A stretch of 64,000 nucleotides of DNA from Tatumella sp. JGM91 (lineage in GTDB: Bacteria > Pseudomonadota > Gammaproteobacteria > Enterobacterales > Enterobacteriaceae), in assembly GCF_018257575.1 (NCBI RefSeq), contig NZ_JAERJP010000010.1:1-64000 (forward strand), read 5' to 3'. The notes under the pieces are model-generated. The model saw nothing but the letters and a program-made list of their open reading frames with translations. It did not search any database and had not been told where the DNA came from. How positions within the stretch are numbered: position 1 is the first letter of the stretch; each line of letters begins with the position of its first letter. This document shows, piece after piece, positions 7,504 through 16,433 of this stretch. Both the position numbers and the translations under genes were made by a program.

Positions 7504-8670
7504 ATGAAAATTGCTATTGCCGGTACCGGTTACGTCGGGCTTTCGAATGGTATTTTGCTGGCACAACATAATGAAGTGGTGGCGTTAGATATTGACCAGA
7601 GCAAGGTCGATAAATTAAACCAGAAAATCTCACCTATCGTTGATAAAGAGATCGAACTTTATCTGGCGACCAGACAGCTTAACTTCACAGCCACCACAGA
7701 TAAGACCCTTGCTTACCAGGGCGCTGATTTTGTGATTGTCGCGACCCCGACCGATTACGATCCGGTAAACAACTACTTTAATACCAAAAGTGTTGAGTCG
7801 GTGATCAGTGATGTGCTGGCGATTAATCCGCAGGCGACGATTGTGATTAAATCGACCATTCCGGTCGGCTTTACCCGTGCCCTGAAACAGCGTCTGGGGG
7901 TGGATAATATCATTTTCTCTCCGGAGTTCCTGCGTGAAGGCCGTGCACTGTATGACAATCTGTACCCGTCACGGATTGTGGTCGGCAGCCAGACCGAAGC
8001 CGGTAAAACCTTTGCTGCCTTGCTGGTTGCCGGTGCCGAGAAGCAGGATATTGAAGTACTGTTTACGGACGATACAGAAGCAGAAGCGATTAAACTGTTT
8101 GCCAACACTTATCTGGCCCTGCGTATTGCGTATTTTAACGAGCTGGACAGCTATGCTGAGCATCACGGTTTAAACAGCCGTCAGATTATTGAAGGTATTG
8201 GCCTGGATCCGCGTATCGGCAGCCATTATAACAACCCGTCTTTTGGTTATGGGGGATACTGCCTGCCAAAAGATACCAAACAGTTACTGGCTAACTATCA
8301 CAATGTGCCGAACAACATTATCAGCGCGATTGTTGATGCCAACCGTACCCGTAAAGATTTTATCGCCGACAGTATTTTAAAACGTCACCCGAAAAAGGTC
8401 GGTATTTACCGGCTGGTGATGAAAGCCGGTTCCGATAACTTCCGTGCCTCGGCGGTACAGGGCATTATGAAACGCCTGAAGTCTAAAGGGGTGGAAGTGA
8501 TGGTTTATGAACCGGTACTCGACGAACCGCTGTTCTTTAACTCGCAGGTGACCCACGACGTTAACGAACTGAAACAGCAGTGTGATGTGATTGTCGCCAA
8601 CCGGCTGGTTGATGAGCTGAAAGATGTCAGCGATAAGGTCTATACCCGCGATTTATTTGGCAGTGATTAA
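7504..8670 (+). CDS. ugd: UDP-glucose 6-dehydrogenase
   Basis: It oxidises UDP-glucose to UDP-glucuronate with two NAD+, supplying precursor for exopolysaccharides and for aminoarabinose modification of lipid A. The product is 388 residues, identical in length to E. coli Ugd. The N-terminal NAD-binding motif is [10 protein letters not shown] (residues 7-16). FSPEFLREG and the catalytic cysteine Cys253 in [12 protein letters not shown] are present, and the C-terminal UDP-binding domain ends RDLFGSD as in E. coli. A longer reading frame begins upstream at 7396, but homology starts only at ATG 7504. It is a single gene here, with no polysaccharide genes beside it, and is closed by a strong terminator. 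Confidence 0.96.
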   Translation: MKIAIAGTGYVGLSNGILLAQHNEVVALDIDQSKVDKLNQKISPIVDKEIELYLATRQLNFTATTDKTLAYQGADFVIVATPTDYDPVNNYFNTKSVESVISDVLAINPQATIVIKSTIPVGFTRALKQRLGVDNIIFSPEFLREGRALYDNLYPSRIVVGSQTEAGKTFAALLVAGAEKQDIEVLFTDDTEAEAIKLFANTYLALRIAYFNELDSYAEHHGLNSRQIIEGIGLDPRIGSHYNNPSFGYGGYCLPKDTKQLLANYHNVPNNIISAIVDANRTRKDFIADSILKRHPKKVGIYRLVMKAGSDNFRASAVQGIMKRLKSKGVEVMVYEPVLDEPLFFNSQVTHDVNELKQQCDVIVANRLVDELKDVSDKVYTRDLFGSD

Positions 8671-8701
8671 TCAGTAGCCATATTCATCCGTAGCCATAAA
8701 G

Positions 8702-8735
8702 AAAGCCCCGCAGCCACTGGTTGCGGGGCTTTACT
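8702..8735 (+). terminator. Strong terminator after ugd
   Basis: An eleven-base perfect stem (AAAGCCCCGCA / TGCGGGGCTTT) with a nine-base loop, 31 bases after the ugd stop. The symmetric A and T runs could let it act on both strands. Confidence 0.85.
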
Positions 8736-8878
8736 TTGACTCCCTCAATTACGCCGCAGTTGCCCGTCTGTCTGCCTGCCAGCATCCTTGCTGGTCTGGT
8801 GTCATCCGGTTGAAGGCGCTGACTGCTGGTTTAACGTCACAACTGAAAGTGTGTTCAGGTGTTATGACTGTTAACTTC

Positions 8879-8936
8879 TTACTGCTTACTGCTTACTGCT
8901 TACTGCTTACTGCTTACTGCTTACTGCTTACTGCTT
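8879..8936 (+). repeat. Heptanucleotide tandem repeat, eight copies of ACTGCTT
   Basis: Starting with TT at 8879, the unit ACTGCTT is repeated eight times without a mismatch over 56 bases. It lies in the roughly 330-base gap between the ugd terminator and the 3' end of the convergent glucosidase gene. No gene is otherwise seen in the gap. Because seven is not a multiple of three, copy changes would shift any frame across it, but no credible protein covers it. Confidence 0.95.
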
Positions 8937-9000
8937 ATTCTGCTGCTTTACTTAGTCTTCAGCGGTGGCCGTATCTCCCACTGCCACCGTCACCGCAATC

Positions 9001-10392
9001 TCAGCCCTGATGTTGTCTGCGATCCGCCAGCAGCTGATCAACACACCGGGTATCGTCCGCCTGGGTGGCTTCGATACGGGCAATATCATCACTGAACAGG
9101 GGCAGATATTTTTTATGGGCATAGAGTAACTGGTCGAGCAGTTGTCTGGCGTTATCACCGGCCCGGATCAGCGGGTTGATGGTAAAGGCATGCAGTGCCG
9201 CGCCATAGTCGCCACTGACCGCGGCCTCAATCACGGTCTGTTCCATGGCTTTCATCACCTGCAACATACCGCGTGCCGCAGGCGGGAACGTACCCCAGTT
9301 GAGGGGTTCAGCCCCGTGGGAAGTAATAACAGAGGACACCTCAGCAATACTGTCATAGGGCAGGTCGCTGAGTGCACCATTGTTACGGGTACTGACCACC
9401 ATCATTTTACGGCTGTCATTATAAATTGATTCAATCAGGTCACAGGCGGCATCGCTGTAGTGAGCGCCGCCACGATCTGCCAGCTCGGCCGGTTTCTGTT
9501 TCAGGTTCGGATCTTTATACAGTTCAAATAACCGCTGCTCGGTGGCTTTCACCACTTCGGCACGGGTGGCATAACCGGCAAAATCCTCTACCGCGTGTTC
9601 CAGCATCTGCTGTTCCAGATAATAGTAACGGTGGTAGCCGCAGGGCAGCAGACCGAGGTGACGGACCTGCTCAATATTAAACGGGATCTGATGAATATTA
9701 CGCAGCCCTTCATTCAGCTGCTGACCACCGTAGATGGCCTCCAGCAGACCGGCAGTATGTTCGGTGCCTTGCTTGTCCCATACCCGGTGCCAGTGGAAGT
9801 GGTTTAACCCGGCAAATTTAAAAAACAGAGCGTCTTCCGGCTGATTAAGCAGGCTGGTGGCCTGTTCAATATGGCTGAACGGGACATTACACAGGCCGAT
9901 GGTTTTTTCCCACTGGCCGTAACGGATAGCCGCCTCGGTGACCATTCCGGCCGGATTGGTAAAGTTAACCAGCCAGGCATTGGGGCACTGCTGACGCATA
10001 TCTTTAATAATATCGAGGATCACCGGAATGGTACGCAGGGCTTTCATGATGCCCCCGGCACCGTTAGTTTCCTGGCCCAGGTAACCATGGGCTAAGGGGA
10101 TACATTCATCCTTTAGCCTGGCATCCAGCAGCCCGACGCGGAACTGGGTGGTGACAAAGTCTGCATCTTTCAGGGCCGCTTTACGGTCCAGCGTCAGCCG
10201 GACCTGCCACGGCAGCCCGGCAGCCTCAATCATCCGGCGGGCCATATTACCGACAATCTCCAGCTTCTCTTGTCCTGCTTCAATATCGACCAGCCAGATC
10301 TCTTTCACCGGCAGTTTATCTTTACGCAGAATCAGTCCTTCAATCAGTTCCGGGGTATAACTGGAACCGCCGCCGATAGTCACTATTTTCAT
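9001..10392 (-). CDS. 6-phospho-beta-glucosidase, glycoside hydrolase family 4
   Basis: It hydrolyses phosphorylated beta-glucosides (for example cellobiose 6-phosphate) after phosphotransferase uptake. GH4 enzymes use NAD+ and a divalent metal through a redox elimination mechanism. The product has 463 residues, near the usual 440-450. The N-terminal Rossmann motif IGGGSSYTPEL, the region DADFVTTQFRVG, LGQETNGAGG, the metal-site motif NFTNPAGMVTEA with LCNVP just after it, and the FAGLNHFHW block are all present. It resembles E. coli ChbF/CelF and Bacillus LicH. It is the last gene of the IIB-IIC-IIA-glucosidase operon and its ATG overlaps the stop of the IIA gene by one base. Confidence 0.92.
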   Translation of the reverse strand: MKIVTIGGGSSYTPELIEGLILRKDKLPVKEIWLVDIEAGQEKLEIVGNMARRMIEAAGLPWQVRLTLDRKAALKDADFVTTQFRVGLLDARLKDECIPLAHGYLGQETNGAGGIMKALRTIPVILDIIKDMRQQCPNAWLVNFTNPAGMVTEAAIRYGQWEKTIGLCNVPFSHIEQATSLLNQPEDALFFKFAGLNHFHWHRVWDKQGTEHTAGLLEAIYGGQQLNEGLRNIHQIPFNIEQVRHLGLLPCGYHRYYYLEQQMLEHAVEDFAGYATRAEVVKATEQRLFELYKDPNLKQKPAELADRGGAHYSDAACDLIESIYNDSRKMMVVSTRNNGALSDLPYDSIAEVSSVITSHGAEPLNWGTFPPAARGMLQVMKAMEQTVIEAAVSGDYGAALHAFTINPLIRAGDNARQLLDQLLYAHKKYLPLFSDDIARIEATQADDTRCVDQLLADRRQHQG

Positions 10393-10742
10393 TAGGCATC
10401 CTTTCTCTGTGAGTTGAGTGAATAAAACTTCTGGTATAACGCGACGATCTCTTCGGCCATTTCACGGCATAACATGGCATTCATAATATGGTCCTGGGCG
10501 TGCACCATAATCAGGCTGACCGGCACCCTGCCGGCACCTTCGTCCTCGCCGATCAGCCGGGTCTGCATATTGTGACACTGACTGGCCGCCGCGCCGGACT
10601 GTTGCAGAAAATCTTCTGCTTGCTGCCACTGGCTGTTGCGGGCTGCGCGTATGGCTTCCATGGCACAGGATTTCGATTCTCCGGCGCACAGGATCAGGTT
10701 AATAATGGTCTCTTCATCTATTTCCATATCAGTTCTTTCCAT
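10392..10742 (-). CDS. PTS lactose/cellobiose-type EIIA component
   Basis: This 116-residue cytoplasmic protein carries phosphate from HPr to the IIB protein of the same operon. The all-helical lactose/cellobiose IIA family is recognised from IINLILCAGESKSCAMEAIR and from the phospho-histidine motif MVHAQDHIMNAML (the first His is the phosphorylated one). Its length equals E. coli ChbA. The ATG at 10742 follows a GGAG in the end of the IIC gene at good spacing. A second ATG at 10727 is possible, and a longer in-frame extension into the IIC gene is unlikely. Confidence 0.88.
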   Translation of the reverse strand: MERTDMEIDEETIINLILCAGESKSCAMEAIRAARNSQWQQAEDFLQQSGAAASQCHNMQTRLIGEDEGAGRVPVSLIMVHAQDHIMNAMLCREMAEEIVALYQKFYSLNSQRKDA

Positions 10743-10743
10743 A

Positions 10744-12030
10744 TCATTCTCCGCTGACGGTTTCTGCCGCCAGTAAACTGCGCTCATAAAGCTTATAGAA
10801 CGGGTAGTAGATCAGGGCTGAACTTAAGGTCAGCAGCACCACCAGTAAGGCGGCGTTAATATCCCAGCCGGTTGCCCAGGCTGCGCCTATCGGGCCGGGA
10901 GAGGTCCAGGGGGCGAGGGAAATGATATGGGCCACCAGTCCGTACTTAATGGCAAACCAGGCAATAATGGCGTTAACCATTGGCGTGAGGGTAAAAGGGA
11001 TAAAAAACAGGGTGTTCATCACGATAGGTGAGCCAAAAATCACCGGCTCGTTAATATTAAACAGCGACGGGACCAGCGATATTTTACCGATAGCCCGCAG
11101 ATGGGCTGATTTGCTGCGCAGATAGAGCAGCACCAGCCCGATAGTCGCCCCGGAACCACCGAGGGTGACAAAAAACGACCAGAAAGGTTCGACAAAAATA
11201 TTCTCTGCCGCCTGACCGCCGGCAATATTCATCTGATTCAGGCCAAGGTTCGTCAGCCAGAATGCCTGTAAAAAGCCGCCGACAATATTGGCGCCATGGA
11301 TCCCGGCAAACCACAGGATATGACAGATCAGTACCGCAATAATGACCGCCGGCAGTGAGTCAGAGGCGGATAACAGCGGGCTGAACAGGTCCATAATCGC
11401 CTGAGGGATCAGCATGCCGCTCAGGGATTGCACCGCGAGGCTGATCGGGAATAACAGCAGCAGTATCAGAGATAACGGAATCAGCTGGTTAAAGGATTTA
11501 CGGATATTATCCGGCACCTGCTCCGGCAGCCGGATACCGATATTATGTTTATGCAGCCAGTAAGATATTTCTGTCACACTGACCGCGACAATAATCGCGG
11601 TAAAGATACCGGAACCGCCGAGATAGCTGGCAGACATCACACCGTCGGTCAGGGGGCTGCAGACCAGCAAAAAAGCCACCAGTGACAGTAATGCGGTGTT
11701 CAGGGCTTCCATCCGGTAATGGCGGGCCAGTGCATAACCAATCGCCGGGCATATATAGACGGACATTATCCCCATAGTCATATTATAGGGCGTCAGCAGC
11801 TGTTGCTTATATTCTGCGGCAATATATAGCCAGCCACGGGCAATAAAAAAGTTATTCTGTTCAGAGAATGGCGGGTAGGCAAATATAAGCACAAAGGATC
11901 CGATAATCATAAATGGCATCACGGAAATAAAACCATCACGGATAGCCATGATATGTCTCTGGGCCGATATTTTTGCCGCCAGCGGCAGCATTACTTTTTC
12001 CAGCGCAGAAAAAATGCGATTAATATCCAT
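10744..12030 (-). CDS. PTS cellobiose/lichenan-type EIIC component
   Basis: A 428-residue membrane permease of the lactose/cellobiose family (LacE/CelB type). About ten hydrophobic segments are visible. Family motifs are RDGFISVMPFMIIGSF near the N-terminus, WFAGIHGANIV in the middle (the HG of the sugar-binding region), GGSGATIGL, and the NINEPVIFGSPIVMN signature, whose Glu is important for substrate binding in this family. It is somewhat shorter than E. coli ChbC. It sits 16 bases after the IIB gene and directly before IIA. Substrate (cellobiose, lichenan oligomers or chitobiose) cannot be fixed from sequence alone. Confidence 0.92.
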   Translation of the reverse strand: MDINRIFSALEKVMLPLAAKISAQRHIMAIRDGFISVMPFMIIGSFVLIFAYPPFSEQNNFFIARGWLYIAAEYKQQLLTPYNMTMGIMSVYICPAIGYALARHYRMEALNTALLSLVAFLLVCSPLTDGVMSASYLGGSGIFTAIIVAVSVTEISYWLHKHNIGIRLPEQVPDNIRKSFNQLIPLSLILLLLFPISLAVQSLSGMLIPQAIMDLFSPLLSASDSLPAVIIAVLICHILWFAGIHGANIVGGFLQAFWLTNLGLNQMNIAGGQAAENIFVEPFWSFFVTLGGSGATIGLVLLYLRSKSAHLRAIGKISLVPSLFNINEPVIFGSPIVMNTLFFIPFTLTPMVNAIIAWFAIKYGLVAHIISLAPWTSPGPIGAAWATGWDINAALLVVLLTLSSALIYYPFYKLYERSLLAAETVSGE

Positions 12031-12046
12031 ATGTCCCCCGGCTGAA

Positions 12047-12346
12047 TTACATGGCTAATGCTGATTGCAGAACTTTATCACCGCGCATCATTCCATAGTC
12101 CATTGCATCAATCACCGAGACGGGAATATTAAGAGGTGCCAGTTTTTCCTGAACTTCCGACAGTTTATATTTTACCTGTGGCCCGAGCAGGCAACAGTCA
12201 GTCTGTTGAAGGTTATCATCTAATTCATTGATACTGATGGCTTTGATATAAACATCGATCTGATTTTCACGGGCATACTTTTGCATGCGGGTGACCAGCA
12301 TACTGGTCGACATTCCGGCGGCACAACACAGCAGTATATTTTTCAT
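12047..12346 (-). CDS. PTS lactose/cellobiose-type EIIB component
   Basis: A 99-residue cytoplasmic protein that phosphorylates the incoming sugar. The N-terminal strand and P-loop MKNILLCCAAGMSTSMLV contain the phospho-cysteine (Cys8, in CAAGMSTS). The rest follows the small alpha/beta IIB fold (CCLLGPQVKYKL, PVSVIDAMDYGMMRGD). The start at 12346 is preferred over an in-frame ATG six codons upstream because homology begins at MKNILLC. It is the first gene of the operon, about 80 bases downstream of a CRP-like site. Confidence 0.92.
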   Translation of the reverse strand: MKNILLCCAAGMSTSMLVTRMQKYARENQIDVYIKAISINELDDNLQQTDCCLLGPQVKYKLSEVQEKLAPLNIPVSVIDAMDYGMMRGDKVLQSALAM

Positions 12347-12427
12347 AAACCATCCCTGAGTCAATGGACATTCATCCTGAATAAACAGTCACCGTTGCTG
12401 TTTATACACGCGCCGGTAATTCTATAT

Positions 12428-12443
12428 TGTGCGTATAATCACA
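12428..12443 (-). promoter_or_regulatory. CRP binding site upstream of the beta-glucoside PTS operon
   Basis: TGTGCGTATAATCACA fits the CRP consensus TGTGA-N6-TCACA with one mismatch. Its centre is about 90 bases upstream of the IIB start codon, a usual activator position for a catabolite-controlled sugar operon read on the minus strand. Confidence 0.7.
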
Positions 12444-12857
12444 CGCGGAGAAATATTTTATTTTCTTATGTCTGGTAATGATATTTATCCGGGGACTGTA
12501 ATTGATTTATTTAACCTGTCTGAATTACATGCTGTGTTATTAATTTCGGTTGATTTCTGACATTTTATTTTTATTACTCTGTTCTTTTTAAGACAGTAAT
12601 AGTGCGGATAACCGGCAGACGGATATGTGCCGGTCACCGCAGTTAACAGGCCTGTAAAGCCGCTGGCAGGGGCACACAACCGCAGCAGGCAGGGCAGACT
12701 TTTGCACTCGCTGCAATAATGCTTTGCCGTAACCGCTATTTGATCTGTGGTACGGCTGTGCTTAACTGATCTGTATCACATTTTAGTGTTATCTGACGGT
12801 TCCCCGGGCTTGTCTGCTGCCACACGGGGAATTTCTATCATTATCACAGGAGTATGT
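12444..12857. other. Intergenic region between PTS operon and MFS gene
   Basis: About 410 bases with no supported gene. It separates divergent transcription units and should hold the MFS gene promoter on the right side. AGGAG at 12848-12852 is the MFS ribosome binding site. No regulator gene for the PTS operon is present here. Confidence 0.5.
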
Positions 12858-14024
12858 ATGCCCGTTGCGTTACTGGCTCTGGCGCTGAGTGCGTTTGCTA
12901 TCGGAACCACCGAGTTTGTTATTATGGGATTACTGCCCGGGGTGGCAGAAAACCTGCATGTGTCGATCCCTTCGGCCGGGTGGCTGATCAGTGGTTATGC
13001 GCTGGGGGTGGCAATAGGTGCGCCGGTAATGGCATTACTGACCGCCCGGTTACCACGTAAGCGAACCCTGTTGCTGCTGATGCTGATTTTTATTGCCGGT
13101 AATCTGCTGTGTGCCACCGCTTCTGACTATCACCTGCTGATGGTAGCGCGTATTGTGACCGCCCTGTGTCACGGCGCATTTTTCGGTATCGGGGCGGTGG
13201 TGGCTGCCAGCCTGGTCGCTCCGGGCCGGCAGGCATCGGCTGTGGCCTTAATGTTTACCGGGCTGACGCTGGCCAATGTGCTGGGGGTGCCGCTCGGGAC
13301 CTGGTTTGGGCAGTTATATGGCTGGCGTTCCACTTTCTGGGCGGTCAGCGGCATCGGGGTGCTGGCGTTTATCGGGCTGATCCTCAGTCTGCCGGTCAAC
13401 CGTGACGAAAAACCGGTCAATCTGGTGAGTGAGATTGCAGCCCTGAACAACGGCAGGCTGTGGTTATCATTACTGATGACGGTCTGTTTTGCCGCGGCGA
13501 TGTTTGCTCTGTTCAGCTATATTGCCCCGTTACTGTTACAGGTGACCGGGCTCAGCGAAAGCGGGCTCAGCTGGACCCTGTTTCTGGTCGGTGCGGGGCT
13601 GACCCTGGGGAATATTTTCGGCGGCTGGCTGGCCGATCGTAAACTGTCTTTCAGTTTACTGCTGAGTTTTACCCTGATGGCGCTGTTTTCGCTGCTGTTC
13701 CGCTGGACCAGTGGCGGATTCTGGCTGGCAGAGATCACCCTGTTTATCTGGGCGTTAGCCACTTTTTCGACCGTACCGGCCCTGCAAATTAACGTGGTAC
13801 GTCACGGGAAGGAAGCACCGCACCTGGTATCGACCCTGAATATTTCGGCCTTTAATCTCGGTAACGCTATCGGTGCCTGGCTGGGCGGGGTAGTGATCAG
13901 TCAGGGGGCTGGCCTGACCTCAGTGCCGGTTGTGGCCGCGGTGCTGGCCGTCGCCGGTCTGCTGACCGCCGTGATCACTTTCCGTGGAGCGGCCGATAAC
14001 AGCCCGCGTGAACTGCGTCAGTAA
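12858..14024 (+). CDS. MFS transporter, DHA1 family (YdhP/AraJ-like exporter)
   Basis: A 388-residue, twelve-helix transporter of the drug/sugar proton antiporter group. The start region LALSAFAIGTTEFVIMGLLP, the segment GYALGVAIGAPVMALL and the loop LPRKRTLLL (family motif A region) are typical. FFGIGAVVAASLV and MFTGLTLANVLGVPLGTW closely resemble E. coli YdhP and AraJ, which are presumed sugar or drug exporters. The ATG at 12858 with AGGAG upstream is chosen over a longer frame from 12747 whose extra 37 residues show no homology. Its 3' end overlaps that of lysR on the other strand by seven bases. The substrate is unknown. Confidence 0.85.
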   Translation: MPVALLALALSAFAIGTTEFVIMGLLPGVAENLHVSIPSAGWLISGYALGVAIGAPVMALLTARLPRKRTLLLLMLIFIAGNLLCATASDYHLLMVARIVTALCHGAFFGIGAVVAASLVAPGRQASAVALMFTGLTLANVLGVPLGTWFGQLYGWRSTFWAVSGIGVLAFIGLILSLPVNRDEKPVNLVSEIAALNNGRLWLSLLMTVCFAAAMFALFSYIAPLLLQVTGLSESGLSWTLFLVGAGLTLGNIFGGWLADRKLSFSLLLSFTLMALFSLLFRWTSGGFWLAEITLFIWALATFSTVPALQINVVRHGKEAPHLVSTLNISAFNLGNAIGAWLGGVVISQGAGLTSVPVVAAVLAVAGLLTAVITFRGAADNSPRELRQ

Positions 14025-14956
14025 GCTGGCGCGGGCGGTTGCAGTTGCTGTTCAATCTGCCGGGTAAATATCCCCGCCTGTTGTTGTAAATGACGGACAA
14101 AACTGCCGGTCAGGGCAGAGGCTGGCCGGTGCAGCGGCCGGATCAGACTGACGGTAAAAGGCACGCTGATACTGAACCGTCGCATCACCACGCCGTGACC
14201 GGTGTAATCCAGTGCCGTCAGAGGATTAATAATCGACACACCAATAGCGGCTTTTACCATGGCACAGACCGAAGCCGCACTGTGGGTTTCCATCCGCAGC
14301 ATGCGGCTGACCCCTTGTTCACGAAACAGGCTGTCCAGTAACTGACGGTAACTGTCATCTTTTGACAGGCTGATAAACGGCAGCCCGGCAAAATCCTGCG
14401 GGGTCAGCTGACTGCGTGCCGCCAGCGGGTGCTGTTCCGGCAGCACACAGACCTCGTCCACTGTCAGCAAGGGCAGCAGCTCGGTCCCGGCCGGCCGCTG
14501 GCGGGTTTCCGTCAGCCCGAGGTCGTAACGCTGCGCCGACAGCCACTCTTCCAGTAACGGCGATTCACGGGGAATAATATTCATACTGACTGTCGGATAA
14601 CGTTCCAGAAACGGCTGACACAGGGCGGGCAGCAGTGACTGGGAAAAAGCCGGCAGGCAGGCGACTGAGAGTTCGGCCTGATGAAAGTCACCCAGCCCTT
14701 CGGCCGTTTCCCGTATTCTTTCCATGCCGTACCAGCTGCGTTCCACCTCTTCAAATAACCTGAGTGCCTGCACCGTCGGCTGCAGACGGCCGCCGATACG
14801 GCTGAACAGGCTGACCGCCAGCTGTTGTTCAAAGCGAGCCAGTTCGCGGCTCAGTGTGGGCTGAGAGGTATGCAGAAATTCAGCGGCCCGGGTCAGGTTA
14901 TCGCGGGTCATGATGGCGTGGAAAATTTCAATCTGCCGCCAGGTTATTTTTTGCAT
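14018..14956 (-). CDS. lysR: LysR, transcriptional activator of lysA
   Basis: A LysR-type regulator of 312 residues, founding member of the family, which activates the divergently read lysA when diaminopimelate is plentiful and lysine is scarce. The N-terminal winged helix-turn-helix is clear: WRQIEIFHAIM, then LTRAAEFLHTSQPTLSREL and a basic end FSRIGGRLQPT. The remainder is the effector-binding domain. The start MQKITWRQ at 14956 is preferred over an upstream frame because the helix-turn-helix begins there. Divergent placement with lysA matches E. coli, which supports the assignment as LysR itself and not another family member. Confidence 0.92.
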   Translation of the reverse strand: MQKITWRQIEIFHAIMTRDNLTRAAEFLHTSQPTLSRELARFEQQLAVSLFSRIGGRLQPTVQALRLFEEVERSWYGMERIRETAEGLGDFHQAELSVACLPAFSQSLLPALCQPFLERYPTVSMNIIPRESPLLEEWLSAQRYDLGLTETRQRPAGTELLPLLTVDEVCVLPEQHPLAARSQLTPQDFAGLPFISLSKDDSYRQLLDSLFREQGVSRMLRMETHSAASVCAMVKAAIGVSIINPLTALDYTGHGVVMRRFSISVPFTVSLIRPLHRPASALTGSFVRHLQQQAGIFTRQIEQQLQPPAPAY

Positions 14957-15080
14957 CAGTGTATCTGTCCGTACCCGTGTACCTGCTGGCAGGGCGGGGA
15001 GAGTGAGTGGCGGTGGCCGGGGGCGCACCGGGCGCGGCAGCCCGCGCAACCTTCCATATCAGAAATGAATAGATAACAGA

Positions 15081-15097
15081 TGAAATGATATTTTTCA
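15081..15097. promoter_or_regulatory. Candidate LysR binding site in the lysR-lysA intergenic region
   Basis: TGAAATGATATTTTTCA is a five-base inverted repeat (TGAAA / TTTCA) with a seven-base spacer, containing the T-N11-A pattern of LysR-type operators. It lies about 53 bases before the lysA start and 124 bases before the lysR start. Assignment is by pattern and position only. Confidence 0.4.
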
Positions 15098-15149
15098 ATA
15101 TGCATGGTCTGTGGCTTACTGTCTGTATCAGCACAGGAGAAGCGAACTT

Positions 15150-16418
15150 ATGCCACGCCCGTTAACCACCAACGATACCGCCCTTAACCGGGATAATTTA
15201 TTACCACTGGCACAACACTACCAGGGGCCGTTCTGGGCCTACGACGGCGATGTGATCCGCCGCCAGATTGCACGGCTTACGGATTTTGACGTGATCCGTT
15301 TTGCCCAGAAAGCCTGCTCGAATATTCATATTCTGCGGCTGATGCGTGCTGCCGGGGTAAAAGTTGACTCAGTTTCTCTCGGGGAAATCGAACGGGCGTT
15401 AGTGGCCGGTTATCCGGCCGGCGGTGACGATATTGTGTTTACAGCCGATGTGCTGGATAACGCCGTATTGCAGCGGGTGGCAGAACTGAAGATTCCGGTC
15501 AATGCCGGTTCTGTGGATATGCTGCATCAGCTGGCGGCGGTGTCTGCCGGTCATCCGGTCTGGCTGCGGATTAACCCCGGCTTTGGTCATGGCCACAGCC
15601 AGAAAACCAATACCGGTGGCGAGAACAGTAAACACGGTATCTGGTATCAGCAGCTGGATGCGGCATTACAGGTGGTACAGGATAAGGGGCTGACGCTGGC
15701 CGGTCTGCATATGCATATCGGTTCCGGTGTCGATTACCAGCACCTGCAGCAGGTGTGTGATGCCATGGTTAGCCAGGTGATCAGCAGCGGCGCGGATGTA
15801 CCGGCCATTTCTGCCGGCGGTGGTCTGTCGGTGCCTTATCATTATGCAGAGGATGAGATAGACCCGGCCCACTATTTCAGCCTGTGGGACGGAGCCCGTC
15901 AGCGGATTGCCGCACATCTCGGCCATCCGGTGACTCTGGAAATTGAACCCGGCCGTTTTCTGGTCGCCCAGTCAGGCGTGATGGTCAGCCAGGTGCGGGC
16001 CGTGAAACAGATGGGTAGCCGCCATTTTGTGCTGGTGGACGCCGGATTCAGTGACCTGATGCGTCCGGCGATGTACGGCAGCTACCATGAAATTTCCCTG
16101 ATGCCTGCCGACGGCAGCCCGCCGGATACCACCCGGTTGTGTGAGTCGGTTGTCGCCGGTCCCCTGTGTGAATCGGGTGATGTCTTTACCCAGTTGGAAG
16201 GGGGGATGGTTGAACCGCGTTGGTTACCGGCGGCGAAGGTCGGCGATTATCTGGTATTTCATGATACCGGTGCTTACGGGGCTTCGATGTCCTCGAACTA
16301 CAATAGCCGGCCGCTGATCCCGGAAGTGTTGTTCAGCGGCGGGAAAGTGCGTGAAATCCGCCGGGCTCAGACCATCGGTGAATTACTGGCGCTGGAATCC
16401 GATGTCGCGGGCGAATAA
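15150..16418 (+). CDS. lysA: Diaminopimelate decarboxylase
   Basis: It catalyses the last step of lysine synthesis, decarboxylation of meso-diaminopimelate, using pyridoxal phosphate. The product has 422 residues (420 in E. coli). The PLP lysine lies in VIRFAQKACSNIHILRLM near residue 50. VDSVSLGEIERAL, INPGFGHGHSQKTNTGGENS, MHIGSGVDY, ISAGGGLSVPY, EIEPGRFLVA and the active-site CESGDVFT near the C-terminus are all conserved. CAGGAG lies about eleven bases before ATG 15150. A longer frame from 15111 is rejected. It is read divergently from its activator lysR and converges on galR. Confidence 0.96.
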   Translation: MPRPLTTNDTALNRDNLLPLAQHYQGPFWAYDGDVIRRQIARLTDFDVIRFAQKACSNIHILRLMRAAGVKVDSVSLGEIERALVAGYPAGGDDIVFTADVLDNAVLQRVAELKIPVNAGSVDMLHQLAAVSAGHPVWLRINPGFGHGHSQKTNTGGENSKHGIWYQQLDAALQVVQDKGLTLAGLHMHIGSGVDYQHLQQVCDAMVSQVISSGADVPAISAGGGLSVPYHYAEDEIDPAHYFSLWDGARQRIAAHLGHPVTLEIEPGRFLVAQSGVMVSQVRAVKQMGSRHFVLVDAGFSDLMRPAMYGSYHEISLMPADGSPPDTTRLCESVVAGPLCESGDVFTQLEGGMVEPRWLPAAKVGDYLVFHDTGAYGASMSSNYNSRPLIPEVLFSGGKVREIRRAQTIGELLALESDVAGE

Positions 16419-16433
16419 TCGTCGGCCGGGTCT

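Noticed and set aside
7304-7507. 67-codon frame between manO and ugd
   Set aside because: It overlaps the ugd start, lacks homology and a good ribosome binding site, and most likely is leader DNA of ugd.
8810-9010. 66-codon frame through the heptanucleotide repeat
   Set aside because: It is made mainly of repeat-derived LLLTAYC units, has no ribosome binding site and overlaps the end of the glucosidase gene.
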